Source: Clostridiales bacterium (GTDB lineage Bacteria; Bacillota; Clostridia; Christensenellales; Aristaeellaceae). From it: a DNA stretch of 5,554 bases. The notes under the pieces were generated by a model. The model was not told the DNA's origin. It made no database searches and saw only the letters and a list, made by a program, of their open reading frames with translations. The position numbers and the translations under genes were made by a program. The stretch lies in contig JALFHA010000066.1 in NCBI GenBank assembly GCA_022776785.1, positions 1-5,554 of the forward strand, given 5' to 3'. Shown here one piece after another: positions 1 through 5,544 of the stretch (positions are counted from its first letter, which is position 1; each line of letters begins with the position of its first letter).

Positions 1-22
1 GAGACTGTCTGGGGGGATGCGC

Positions 23-337
23 GTGAATCAGGCGATAGAGCGCCGGGTGCTTCTGGCGGCGGACTACATCGCTTCAAGCGGGGCCACGGTGCGGCAGGCC
101 GCCCGCGTGCTGGGCGTGTCGAAATCGACGGTGCACAAGGATTTGCAGACGCGCCTGCCGCAGCTGAGCGCGCCGCTGGCCCGCGAGGTGGCGGCGGTGC
201 TCGGCAAAAACAAGGCGGAGCGCCATCTGCGCGGCGGCGAGGCGACGCGCAGGCGATACGCCCGTCTGCGCGAGACCCACGAGCAGGAAAACGAAGGGAC
301 CCCAACGGAATACGCATCCGGCACAGGCCGGGAATAA
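23..337 (+). CDS. spoIIID: Sporulation transcriptional regulator SpoIIID
   Basis: SpoIIID is a small DNA-binding protein that switches genes on and off in the mother cell during sporulation, together with sigma-E. The 104-residue product has the family's helix-turn-helix at residues 21-41 (ATVRQAARVLGVSKSTVHKD) and the hallmark RHLRGGEAT at 67-75, followed by a basic stretch (RRRYARLR) that in the family contacts DNA next to the HTH site. I chose the GTG at 23. From there the protein aligns without gaps to my recollection of the Bacillus subtilis N-terminus, and the G-run at 11-16 lies 6 nt upstream. The ATG at 17 directly abuts that G-run, leaving no Shine-Dalgarno spacing. The tail after residue 85 is about 10 residues longer than in B. 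subtilis and not conserved. The next gene starts 10 nt downstream, so the two are cotranscribed. The promoter lies outside the window. Identification is very secure; the start is fairly secure. Confidence 0.95.
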   Translation: MNQAIERRVLLAADYIASSGATVRQAARVLGVSKSTVHKDLQTRLPQLSAPLAREVAAVLGKNKAERHLRGGEATRRRYARLRETHEQENEGTPTEYASGTGRE

Positions 338-347
338 AGGAGTAACC

Positions 348-1385
348 ATGTTTGGCATCGATGAACTGGGAATGGATTTGGGCACGTCCACGCTGCACAT
401 CGTGGTACGGGGAAAGGGCCTCGTGCTCAGCGAGCCGGCCTATGTGACCTACGACCGGCAGACGCGGGACGTCGTCGCCGTGGGCGAGGAGGCGCGCCGG
501 ATGCTCGGCCGCACGCCGGCGGGGCTGGCGGTCGAGCGCCCGCTGCGCGACGGCCGCATCCGCAGCTTTGACCTGGTGAGCAAGATGCTGCGCTACATGA
601 TGCGCAAGGTCATCGGCAAGCGTGCGGCGTTCCGCCCGCGGCTGCTGCTGGCGCTGCCGGGCGGCATGGCCCCCAGCGAGAGGCAGACGCTCGTGGATGT
701 GCTGGTGGACGCGGGCGTGCGCAGCGTCGTGCCGGTGGATGAGTGCGTGGCCTCCGCAATCGGCGGGGGGCTGCGCATCGACCAGCCCTATGGCCGCATG
801 AACATCGACGTGGGCGGCGGCAGGACGAACGTCTCCGTCTTTTCGCTCGGGCACCAGATCGTCTGGGATGTGCTGGACGTCGGCGGCGACAAGTTCGACG
901 ATGCGATCATCGATTACCTGCGCAAGAAGCACAATCTGCTCATCGGCGAGCGCACGGCGGAGGAGCTGAAGATCAACATCGGCTCGGCGCGGATGCGCGG
1001 CGTGCGTCTGGAGATGGACGCCTGCGGGCGCAGCCTCGTCTCCGGCCTGCCGCGTGCGGTGTCGGTCAACTCCGAGGAGATGATCGAGGCGCTGTCCGAG
1101 CCGCTGCGCGAGTTGGTTAACGACCTGCACCGCATCATCGAGCGCACGCCGCCCGAGCTGGCGAGCGATATCTTTGACGAGGGCATTACGCTCAGCGGCG
1201 GCGGCGCACAGCTCTTCGGGCTGGCTGAGGAGATCTCCGAGCAGCTGGGCATCCGCACGACGCTGGCTGATGAGGCAGACCTGTGCGTGGCGCACGGGCT
1301 GAGCGCGCTCATCGACGACCCCGATCGGTACGAGAACATCGACCTGATTGCCGGCGGGCGCAGCGATCTGGGGCGCAATGAATGA
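348..1385 (+). CDS. mbl: MreB/Mbl-family rod shape-determining actin homologue (divergent)
   Basis: This is a bacterial actin of the MreB/Mbl family, 345 residues, the usual family length. Such proteins form membrane-bound ATP-dependent filaments that guide the peptidoglycan elongation machinery. Visible landmarks are phosphate loop 1 at 10-15 (DLGTST), the RTP and RPLRDG region at 55-69, the DECVASAIGGG segment at 131-141, phosphate loop 2 at 154-161 (DVGGGRTN), VGGDKFDDAI at 178-187, LLIGERTAEELKINIGSA at 197-214, RTPPELASDI at 266-275 and the adenosine motif LSGGGAQLFGL at 282-292. The ATG has a strong AAGGAG (337-342) 5 nt upstream. Being next to spoIIID favours Mbl over MreB proper, but this is positional inference. 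Two things are odd. Loop 1 is one residue shorter than the usual DLGTANT. Loop 2 has Arg159 where the family has the first Thr of DIGGGTT, and Asn161 in place of Glu/Asp. ATP turnover may therefore be altered. Family assignment is secure; paralogue name is tentative. Confidence 0.88.
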   Translation: MFGIDELGMDLGTSTLHIVVRGKGLVLSEPAYVTYDRQTRDVVAVGEEARRMLGRTPAGLAVERPLRDGRIRSFDLVSKMLRYMMRKVIGKRAAFRPRLLLALPGGMAPSERQTLVDVLVDAGVRSVVPVDECVASAIGGGLRIDQPYGRMNIDVGGGRTNVSVFSLGHQIVWDVLDVGGDKFDDAIIDYLRKKHNLLIGERTAEELKINIGSARMRGVRLEMDACGRSLVSGLPRAVSVNSEEMIEALSEPLRELVNDLHRIIERTPPELASDIFDEGITLSGGGAQLFGLAEEISEQLGIRTTLADEADLCVAHGLSALIDDPDRYENIDLIAGGRSDLGRNE

Positions 1386-1386
1386 C

Positions 1387-1405
1387 GACGCGCACAGCGC
1401 GCGTC
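1387..1405 (+). promoter_or_regulatory. Short GC hairpin just before the DUF896 ribosome binding site
   Basis: GACGCGC (1387-1393) and GCGCGTC (1399-1405) are perfect inverted repeats of 7 bp with a 5-nt loop. The stem starts right after the mbl stop codon (1383-1385) and ends one base before the AGGAAGGG ribosome binding site. It could pace translation or separate the two reading frames. There is no T tract, so it is not an intrinsic terminator. The pairing is seen directly; any function is inference. Confidence 0.45.
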
Positions 1406-1413
1406 AGGAAGGG
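1406..1413 (+). promoter_or_regulatory. Ribosome binding site deciding the DUF896 start
   Basis: AGGAAGGG lies 10 nt upstream of the ATG at 1424. It supports that start over the in-frame ATG at 1382, which overlaps the mbl stop as ATGA and would add 14 residues not found in the family. Confidence 0.65.
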
Positions 1414-1423
1414 ATGGACACCA

Positions 1424-1660
1424 ATGGAGCACGAGAAGATTGAGCGCATCAACGAGCTTGCCCGCAAGAAAAAGACCGTGGGCCTGACGGCGGCGGAGCA
1501 GGAGGAGCAGGCGGAGCTGCGCGCGCAGTACCTGCGGGAATTCCGCGCGAATATGGAGGACACGCTTCGCCGCGTGCGCGTGGAGCAGGCGGACGGCACC
1601 TACACGCCGCGGGTCAAGCAGGACAAGCTGAACAGATACTATTTTGCGGCTAAAATCTAG
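1424..1660 (+). CDS. DUF896 / UPF0291 (YnzC-like) small protein
   Basis: This 78-residue protein matches the DUF896 family, whose B. subtilis member YnzC belongs to an SOS-induced operon with yneA and yneB. The family's core pattern is clear: KIERINELARKKK at 5-17, a turn with GLT at 20-22, then EQEEQAELRAQYLREFR at 25-41 and NMEDTLRRV at 43-51. This predicts a two-helix hairpin, as known for YnzC, followed by a short less regular C-terminus (TPRVKQDKLNRYYFAAKI). The length is typical. There is no signal peptide or membrane segment, so it should be cytosolic. The biochemical role of the family is not established. Here it follows mbl in what looks like one transcript with spoIIID, and a terminator lies downstream. 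No LexA-type site is evident upstream. The start is chosen from family conservation and the ribosome binding site. Confidence 0.9.
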   Translation: MEHEKIERINELARKKKTVGLTAAEQEEQAELRAQYLREFRANMEDTLRRVRVEQADGTYTPRVKQDKLNRYYFAAKI

Positions 1661-1678
1661 CTTTGCAGAATCAGCCCC

Positions 1679-1729
1679 GTTTCAATCGTAGGATGCTTCG
1701 CATCCTGCTCTGAAACTGCTTTTTCTTTT
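1679..1729 (+). terminator. Rho-independent terminator of the spoIIID-mbl-DUF896 operon
   Basis: The outer stem GTTTCA (1679-1684) pairs with TGAAAC (1711-1716). Inside it, AGGATGC (1690-1696) pairs with GCATCCT (1700-1706) around a TTC loop, with a 5/4-nt internal loop between the stems. The tract TTTTTCTTTT (1720-1729) follows 3 nt later on the + strand. It begins 18 nt after the DUF896 stop, the expected place for an operon terminator. Confidence 0.75.
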
Positions 1730-1736
1730 GAACAAT

Positions 1737-1796
1737 AAGGGAACATTGGGCTGCCGCCCAAACCTGCTTGAGGGATTTCATTCCTCAAACTCCCTT
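1737..1796. other. Predicted three-way-junction structure in the convergent intergenic region
   Basis: An outer stem AAGGGA (1737-1742) / TCCCTT (1791-1796) encloses two hairpins. The first is TTGGGC (1746-1751) / GCCCAA (1756-1761) with loop TGCC. The second is TTGAGGGAT (1768-1776) / ATTCCTCAA (1780-1788) with loop TTC and one G-T wobble on the + strand. All three stems are seen directly and together account for most of the 60 nt. It lies past the left operon's terminator and downstream of livF on the other strand. It could be a 3' UTR structure, a small RNA, or a copy of a palindromic intergenic repeat. Which of these it is cannot be decided from one copy. Confidence 0.45.
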
Positions 1797-1881
1797 CTTC
1801 GCTTCGCGCTTATATTCGAGCTTTTAAGTGCAAGACAGTATGAAAGGAAAAGGATGGAGAATGCAGAGTGGGTCGGAAGTG

Positions 1882-1902
1882 GGAGCGGGCACTGCCCGCT
1901 TC
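1882..1902. terminator. Hairpin between the convergent operons, probable bidirectional terminator
   Basis: GGAGCGGGC (1882-1890) pairs with GCCCGCTTC (1894-1902) around a 3-nt ACT loop, 9 bp with one wobble on the + strand. On the - strand it starts 4 nt after the livF stop, where a terminator for the liv operon is expected. The tract following it there is only weakly T-rich, at about 1840-1860. On the + strand it runs into TCTTTATC. Both T tracts are poor, so termination strength is uncertain. Flanking GGTCGGA (1871-1877) and TCCGAACC (1911-1918) could extend the stem. Confidence 0.5.
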
Positions 1903-1906
1903 TTTA

Positions 1907-2620
1907 TCAGTCCGAACCGAGATAGGCGGCCTTCACGTCCTCGTTAACGAGCAGCTCCTCGCCGGTGCCAGTCATGGTGATGTGGCCGGTCTCCATCACG
2001 AAGCCGTAATCCGCGCAGCGCAGCGCGGCGTTCGCGTTCTGCTCGATGAGAAGGATGGTGATGCCCTCGCTCTTGAGGTCACGGATGATGGAGAAGATAT
2101 CCCGCACGACCAGCGGGGCGAGGCCCAGCGAGGGCTCGTCCATCATCATCAGCTTGGGCTTGGCCATCATCGCGCGGCCGACGGCCAGCATCTGCTGCTC
2201 GCCGCCGGAGAGCGTGCCCGCCAGCTGCCACTCGCGCTCCTTGAGGCGGGGGAAGCGCTGATAGATGTCCTTGATGCCTTCCTCGATTTCATCCTTGTCC
2301 TTGCGCAGATACGCGCCGATCTTGAGGTTCTCCTTGACGGTGAGGTTGGCGAACACGCGCCGCCCCTCCGGCACCAGCGCGATGCCCTCCGCCACGATCT
2401 TCTGCGAGTTGAGCGAGGTGATGTCCCGGCCCATGAAATTGATGCTGCCGGAGCTGGGGCGCACAAGCCCGGAAATCGCGCGCAGCGTCGTCGATTTGCC
2501 CGCGCCATTGGCGCCGATGAGCGTGACGATCTGCCCCTGATGCACGTCGAAGCTGATGCCCTTGAGCGCCTCGATGCCGCCGTAATTCACCTTCAGGTCG
2601 GTGACCTTGAGCATGTTCAT
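1907..2620 (-). CDS. livF: Branched-chain amino acid-type ABC transporter ATP-binding protein LivF
   Basis: LivF is one of the two cytoplasmic ATPases that power the LivHMGF importer of leucine, isoleucine, valine or related substrates. The product has 237 residues, the normal length. In order it shows Walker A GANGAGKST (36-44), the LivF-type Q-loop region LVPEGRRVF (82-90), the ABC signature LSGGEQQ (137-143), Walker B LMMMDEP (157-163) followed by SLGLAP, and IEQNAN (192-197). The Gln at 194, in place of the usual switch His, is a normal LivF trait. The family C-terminus AAYLG is present. Its ATG overlaps the livG stop by 4 bases (ATGA), which implies coupled translation, with a G-rich ribosome binding site at 2628-2635. 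It is the last gene of the operon. Substrate specificity is set by the binding protein, not by this subunit. Confidence 0.96.
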   Translation of the reverse strand: MNMLKVTDLKVNYGGIEALKGISFDVHQGQIVTLIGANGAGKSTTLRAISGLVRPSSGSINFMGRDITSLNSQKIVAEGIALVPEGRRVFANLTVKENLKIGAYLRKDKDEIEEGIKDIYQRFPRLKEREWQLAGTLSGGEQQMLAVGRAMMAKPKLMMMDEPSLGLAPLVVRDIFSIIRDLKSEGITILLIEQNANAALRCADYGFVMETGHITMTGTGEELLVNEDVKAAYLGSD

Positions 2621-3453
2621 TCTTCATCCACCCCCAGATACGCCGCGATGACGGCGGGATTGTCGCGCACCTCTTTGGGCGTGCCCTCGGCAATCTGCTT
2701 GCCGAAATCGATGACGTAAATGCGGTCGGAGATGCCCATCACCAGCTTCATGTGGTGCTCGATCATGAAGACGGTGAGGCCGAAGCGCTCCTTGATGTCC
2801 CGGATGAACACGCCCAGCTCCTCGGTCTCCTGCGGGTTCATGCCAGCGGCGGGCTCGTCGAGCAGCAGGAGCTTGGGATGCGTCGCCATCGCACGCACGA
2901 TCTCCAGACGGCGCTGCTGGCCGTAGGGGAGGGAGGTCGCCAGCTCGTCGGCCACGCCGTCGAGGCCCACGATTTTCAGCAGTTCCATCGCCTCCTCGCG
3001 CATCTGGTGCTCCTCCTTCGTGTTCAGGCGGAGTGTCGCGGTGAAGACGTTGCTGGTGCGGCGCATGTGCATGGCGATGAGCACGTTGTTAAAGACTGTC
3101 TGGCTCTTGAACAGGCGGATGTTCTGGAACGTGCGGGCGATGCCCATGGCGGTGATCTTGTCCGGCGTGTTGACGACGCGCTTGGTGTACACGCCGGCGT
3201 TTTCGCCCGCGTAGTCGCGCTTCATCTTGCCGGTTGGGTAGTTCTCGGCGATGGTCTTGCCCATGAAGTCCACGCGACCGTTGGTCGGCTCGTACACGCC
3301 CGTGATGCAGTTGAACGCGGTGGTCTTGCCCGCGCCGTTGGGGCCGATGAGCGCGACGATCTCGCCCTCGTTCACATCCATCGAGAGGTTATTAACCGCG
3401 ACGACGCCGCCGAACTGCATCGTCACGTTTTCCACATGCAATACGTTGTTCAT
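2617..3453 (-). CDS. livG: Branched-chain amino acid-type ABC transporter ATP-binding protein LivG
   Basis: LivG is the partner ATPase of LivF and forms the nucleotide-binding heterodimer under LivH-LivM. The 278-residue product has Walker A GPNGAGKTT (37-45), Q-loop GIARTFQNIRLF (104-115), the LivG-type signature LPYGQQRRLEIVRA (175-188), Walker B LLLLDEPAAGMNP (195-207), switch His at 233 (MIEHHMKLVMGISDRIYV) and the LivG-specific tail NPAVIAAYLG. I chose the ATG at 3453, which aligns with the family N-terminus, has AGGAGG 10 nt upstream, and overlaps the livM stop as ATGA. A longer in-frame start at 3504 would add 17 non-family residues. The protein is about 20 residues longer than E. coli LivG. 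The extra residues lie at about 70-100, between Walker A and the Q-loop (KMKRDYAGENAGVYTKRV). Assignment is very secure. Confidence 0.95.
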   Translation of the reverse strand: MNNVLHVENVTMQFGGVVAVNNLSMDVNEGEIVALIGPNGAGKTTAFNCITGVYEPTNGRVDFMGKTIAENYPTGKMKRDYAGENAGVYTKRVVNTPDKITAMGIARTFQNIRLFKSQTVFNNVLIAMHMRRTSNVFTATLRLNTKEEHQMREEAMELLKIVGLDGVADELATSLPYGQQRRLEIVRAMATHPKLLLLDEPAAGMNPQETEELGVFIRDIKERFGLTVFMIEHHMKLVMGISDRIYVIDFGKQIAEGTPKEVRDNPAVIAAYLGVDEE

Positions 3454-4514
3454 CCCTTTGTGCCCTCCTGCTTCTTCTTTTTGCGGGGCGTAACCAGATC
3501 CCACAGCTCACGCTCGCCCATGATGCCCTTGCGGAAGAACAGCACGACGATCATGATGACGATGGAGAAGACCACCATGCGGAAGCCGGAGCGCAGGAAG
3601 GGCACCTTGAACGTGCCGCCGAAGAGATAGGTTTCCGTATCGAGGAAGCGCAGCCACCATTCGCTGCACGCGATGAACAGGAAGCTCGCCAGCACGGAGC
3701 CGGAGATGGAGCCCATGCCGCCGATGACGACGATGAGCAGGATCTCGTAGGTCATGGAGGACTTGAAGGCGTTGGCCTGCAGCGAGCCCTGATACATCGC
3801 CAGCAGCGCGCCGCCCACGCCCGCGAAGAACGAGGAGATGACGAACGCCATCTGCTTGTGGTGGAACAGGTTGATGCCCATGGCCTCGGCGGCGATTTCG
3901 TCGTCGCGAATGGCCTTGAACGCGCGCCCGTAGGTGGAATTGATGAGCAGCACGATGAGCCCTATGCAGATGACCGCCGCCAAGAACGGCTGGAGCACCG
4001 TGGTGAAGGTGGGGTAGGTCTTGAGCAGGTTGGAGCCGTTGGTGACGGGGCCGAGCGCGTCCCACTGGATGATGGCGCGGATGATCTCGGCAAAGCCCAG
4101 CGTGGCAATGGCGAGATAGTCGCTCTTGAGCCGCAGCACGGGCAGGCCGATGAGCGCGGCCAGCACCGCTGCCAGCAGGCCCGCCGCGAGGATGCCCACG
4201 AGCGCGGGCACGGTGAAGGGGATGATGCCGCCGTCATAGTACTGGTAGACGGCCATGCGCTTGGCCATCGGGATGGTGAGCACGGCGTAGGTGTACGCGC
4301 CCACGAGCATGAAGCCCGCCTGCCCCAGCGAGAACAGACCGGTGAAGCCGTTGAGCAGGTTCATGGAGACGGCGATGAGCGCGTAGATGGCGCCCTTCTT
4401 GAGCACGGTGATGAGCATCGAGCGCTTGCCGAAGGACTGCTCCAGCAGGTACAGCACGACGAACATCGCAATCAGCAGGGCGACGTTGATGAGGTTCTTT
4501 GTCGATTTTTTCAT
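3450..4514 (-). CDS. livM: Branched-chain amino acid-type ABC transporter permease LivM
   Basis: LivM is one of two membrane subunits that form the channel of the importer. The 354-residue product has about nine hydrophobic segments, approximately 10-24, 33-54, 62-82, 98-127, 132-150, 172-192, 222-240, 256-285 and 310-327. Family motifs are GLFSLGQAGFMLVGAY (59-74), the coupling-loop segment YGRAFKAIRDDEIAAEAMGI (195-214) that contacts the ATPases, and GGMGSISGSVLASF (265-278). The C-terminus is a lysine-rich cytoplasmic tail (PRKKKKQ). I chose the ATG at 4514, with GAGGTG 6 nt upstream and a normal basic start before the first membrane segment. The ATG at 4586 would lie inside livH and add 24 unrelated residues. 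livH ends 10 nt upstream, and the livM stop overlaps the livG start by 4 bases. Confidence 0.95.
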   Translation of the reverse strand: MKKSTKNLINVALLIAMFVVLYLLEQSFGKRSMLITVLKKGAIYALIAVSMNLLNGFTGLFSLGQAGFMLVGAYTYAVLTIPMAKRMAVYQYYDGGIIPFTVPALVGILAAGLLAAVLAALIGLPVLRLKSDYLAIATLGFAEIIRAIIQWDALGPVTNGSNLLKTYPTFTTVLQPFLAAVICIGLIVLLINSTYGRAFKAIRDDEIAAEAMGINLFHHKQMAFVISSFFAGVGGALLAMYQGSLQANAFKSSMTYEILLIVVIGGMGSISGSVLASFLFIACSEWWLRFLDTETYLFGGTFKVPFLRSGFRMVVFSIVIMIVVLFFRKGIMGERELWDLVTPRKKKKQEGTKG

Positions 4515-4524
4515 GCCGCTCACC

Positions 4525-5391
4525 TCAAACCTTCTCAGAAGTCTTTTCGCCGAACAGGCCGGTGGGCTTGAACAGCAGAATGACAATCAGCAGCGCGAAG
4601 GTGAAGGCGTCGGAGAAGGTGGTGTAGCCCAGCGCCTTGATGATGTTCTCGCAGATGCCGATGATGAACGCGCCGATGACCGCGCCGGGGATGGAGCCGA
4701 TGCCGCCGAACACCGCGGCGACGAACGCCTTAAGGCCCGGCATGGCGCCGACGGTCGGCGTGACGGACGTGTAATTGGAGAAGTACAGCACGGAGCCGAC
4801 AGCCGCCAGCAGCGAGCCGATGATGAACGTGGTAGAGATGACGTTGTTGATCTTGATGCCCATCAGCTGCGCGGTTTCAAAATCCTTGGAGACGGCGCGC
4901 ATCGCCATGCCGATTTTCGTCTTCTGGATGATGGCGACCAGTGCGATGACAAGCAGGATAGTCAGCACCGGGGTGACGAGGGTGACGACCTTGGTGCTCG
5001 CCGTACCGATGGTGATGGACTGGGAGATGTAGGGGATGGTGGGGTACTGCTTAGCCAGACCGCCGGTCACATACCACATCAGGTTTTGCAGCAGGTAGGA
5101 CACGCCGATGGCCGAGATCATGACCGACATGCGCGGCGCGGTGCGCAGCGGCTTGTAGGCGACTCGCTCGACGGTGAAGCCCAGCAGCACCGTCAGCGCC
5201 ACCACCAGCGGGATGGCAAACTGCACGGGCAGGGCGGCGGCGATGTACACCATGAAGAAGCCCGCCGCGGTGAAGATGTCGCCGTGGGCAAAGTTGATCA
5301 GGCGCAGGATGCCGTATACCATCGTGTAGCCGACGGCGATGAGCGCATACTGTCCGCCGACGGATATGCCCGAGAGCAGGTAAGGCAGCAT
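4525..5391 (-). CDS. livH: Branched-chain amino acid-type ABC transporter permease LivH
   Basis: LivH is the second channel subunit and pairs with LivM in the membrane. The product has 288 residues, typical for the family, with about eight hydrophobic segments at roughly 4-28, 38-55, 58-75, 88-108, 138-156, 186-205, 220-248 and 262-276. Diagnostic motifs are GQYALIAVGYTMVYGILRLI (13-32), INFAHGDIF (32-40), the coupling loop GMAMRAVSKDFETAQLMGI (161-179), and VFGGIGSIPGAVIGAFIIG (227-245). The ATG at 5391 has AGGTG 7 nt upstream and gives the usual LivH N-terminus. It is the first permease gene of the operon, preceded by a 153-nt gap with two hairpins. I see no convincing sigma-A promoter there, so transcription probably reads through from the gene upstream. 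Homologues also import other amino acids, amides or urea, so the substrate is inferred from family name only. Confidence 0.95.
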   Translation of the reverse strand: MLPYLLSGISVGGQYALIAVGYTMVYGILRLINFAHGDIFTAAGFFMVYIAAALPVQFAIPLVVALTVLLGFTVERVAYKPLRTAPRMSVMISAIGVSYLLQNLMWYVTGGLAKQYPTIPYISQSITIGTASTKVVTLVTPVLTILLVIALVAIIQKTKIGMAMRAVSKDFETAQLMGIKINNVISTTFIIGSLLAAVGSVLYFSNYTSVTPTVGAMPGLKAFVAAVFGGIGSIPGAVIGAFIIGICENIIKALGYTTFSDAFTFALLIVILLFKPTGLFGEKTSEKV

Positions 5392-5429
5392 TTTGTCACA
5401 CCTGTTTAGAATGCCTCCGTCTTGTAATT

Positions 5430-5458
5430 GAGACTCGCTACCCCGGATGAGCGGTCTC
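5430..5458 (-). promoter_or_regulatory. Bulged hairpin in the livH leader
   Basis: On the - strand GAGACCGCT pairs with AGCG-A-GTCTC, a 9-bp stem with one bulged A and a 10-nt loop. It sits about 40 nt before the livH start and has no T tract. It may protect a processed 3' or 5' mRNA end or form part of an attenuator with the stronger hairpin at 5482-5509. The pairing is observed; the role is inferred. Confidence 0.4.
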
Positions 5459-5481
5459 CCGCGTTCGCCGGAAACGAAGAC

Positions 5482-5509
5482 GCCGAACCCGCGCTTTTGC
5501 GGGTTCGGC
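5482..5509 (-). terminator. Strong hairpin between an upstream gene and livH (terminator or attenuator)
   Basis: GCCGAACCCGC (5482-5492) and GCGGGTTCGGC (5499-5509) are perfect 11-bp inverted repeats with a 6-nt loop. Read on the - strand, the stem starts 35 nt after a TAA and is followed by GTCTTCGTTTCC, a poor T tract. Such leaky hairpins commonly sit between a binding-protein gene and its permease genes, lowering permease expression. A full terminator would leave livHMGF without an obvious promoter, so partial read-through is likely. Confidence 0.6.
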
Positions 5510-5544
5510 AGGATGGGCGATGACAGGAGACGGCGAGGCGCGCC

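Noticed and set aside
17..22. ATG start for spoIIID at 17
   Set aside because: The G-run ends directly at this ATG, so no spacing is left for ribosome binding. The GTG at 23 fits both spacing and family alignment. The ATG remains possible.
1382..1423. Extended start for the DUF896 gene at the ATG overlapping the mbl stop
   Set aside because: It would add 14 residues absent from the family. The ATG at 1424 has its own ribosome binding site and gives the conserved N-terminus.
1728..1925. 65-codon + strand frame across the intergenic region
   Set aside because: It begins inside the T tract of the terminator, lacks a ribosome binding site, and runs through several hairpins. It is better explained by structured non-coding sequence.
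1868..2719. Long + strand open frame opposite livF
   Set aside because: It is antisense to an unmistakable livF/livG coding region. Its product is low-complexity His/Asp/Arg/Ala/Leu-rich, as expected from a GC-rich shadow frame.
2752..3630. Long + strand open frame opposite livG and livM
   Set aside because: It is antisense to LivG with all its ATPase motifs, has no family resemblance, and spans a gene boundary of the real operon.
3858..5409. Two long + strand open frames (3858-4571 and 4387-5409) opposite livM and livH
   Set aside because: The products are rich in Gly/Asp/His/Gln/Arg, the typical reverse complement of GC-rich membrane-protein codons. No ribosome binding site or motif is seen.
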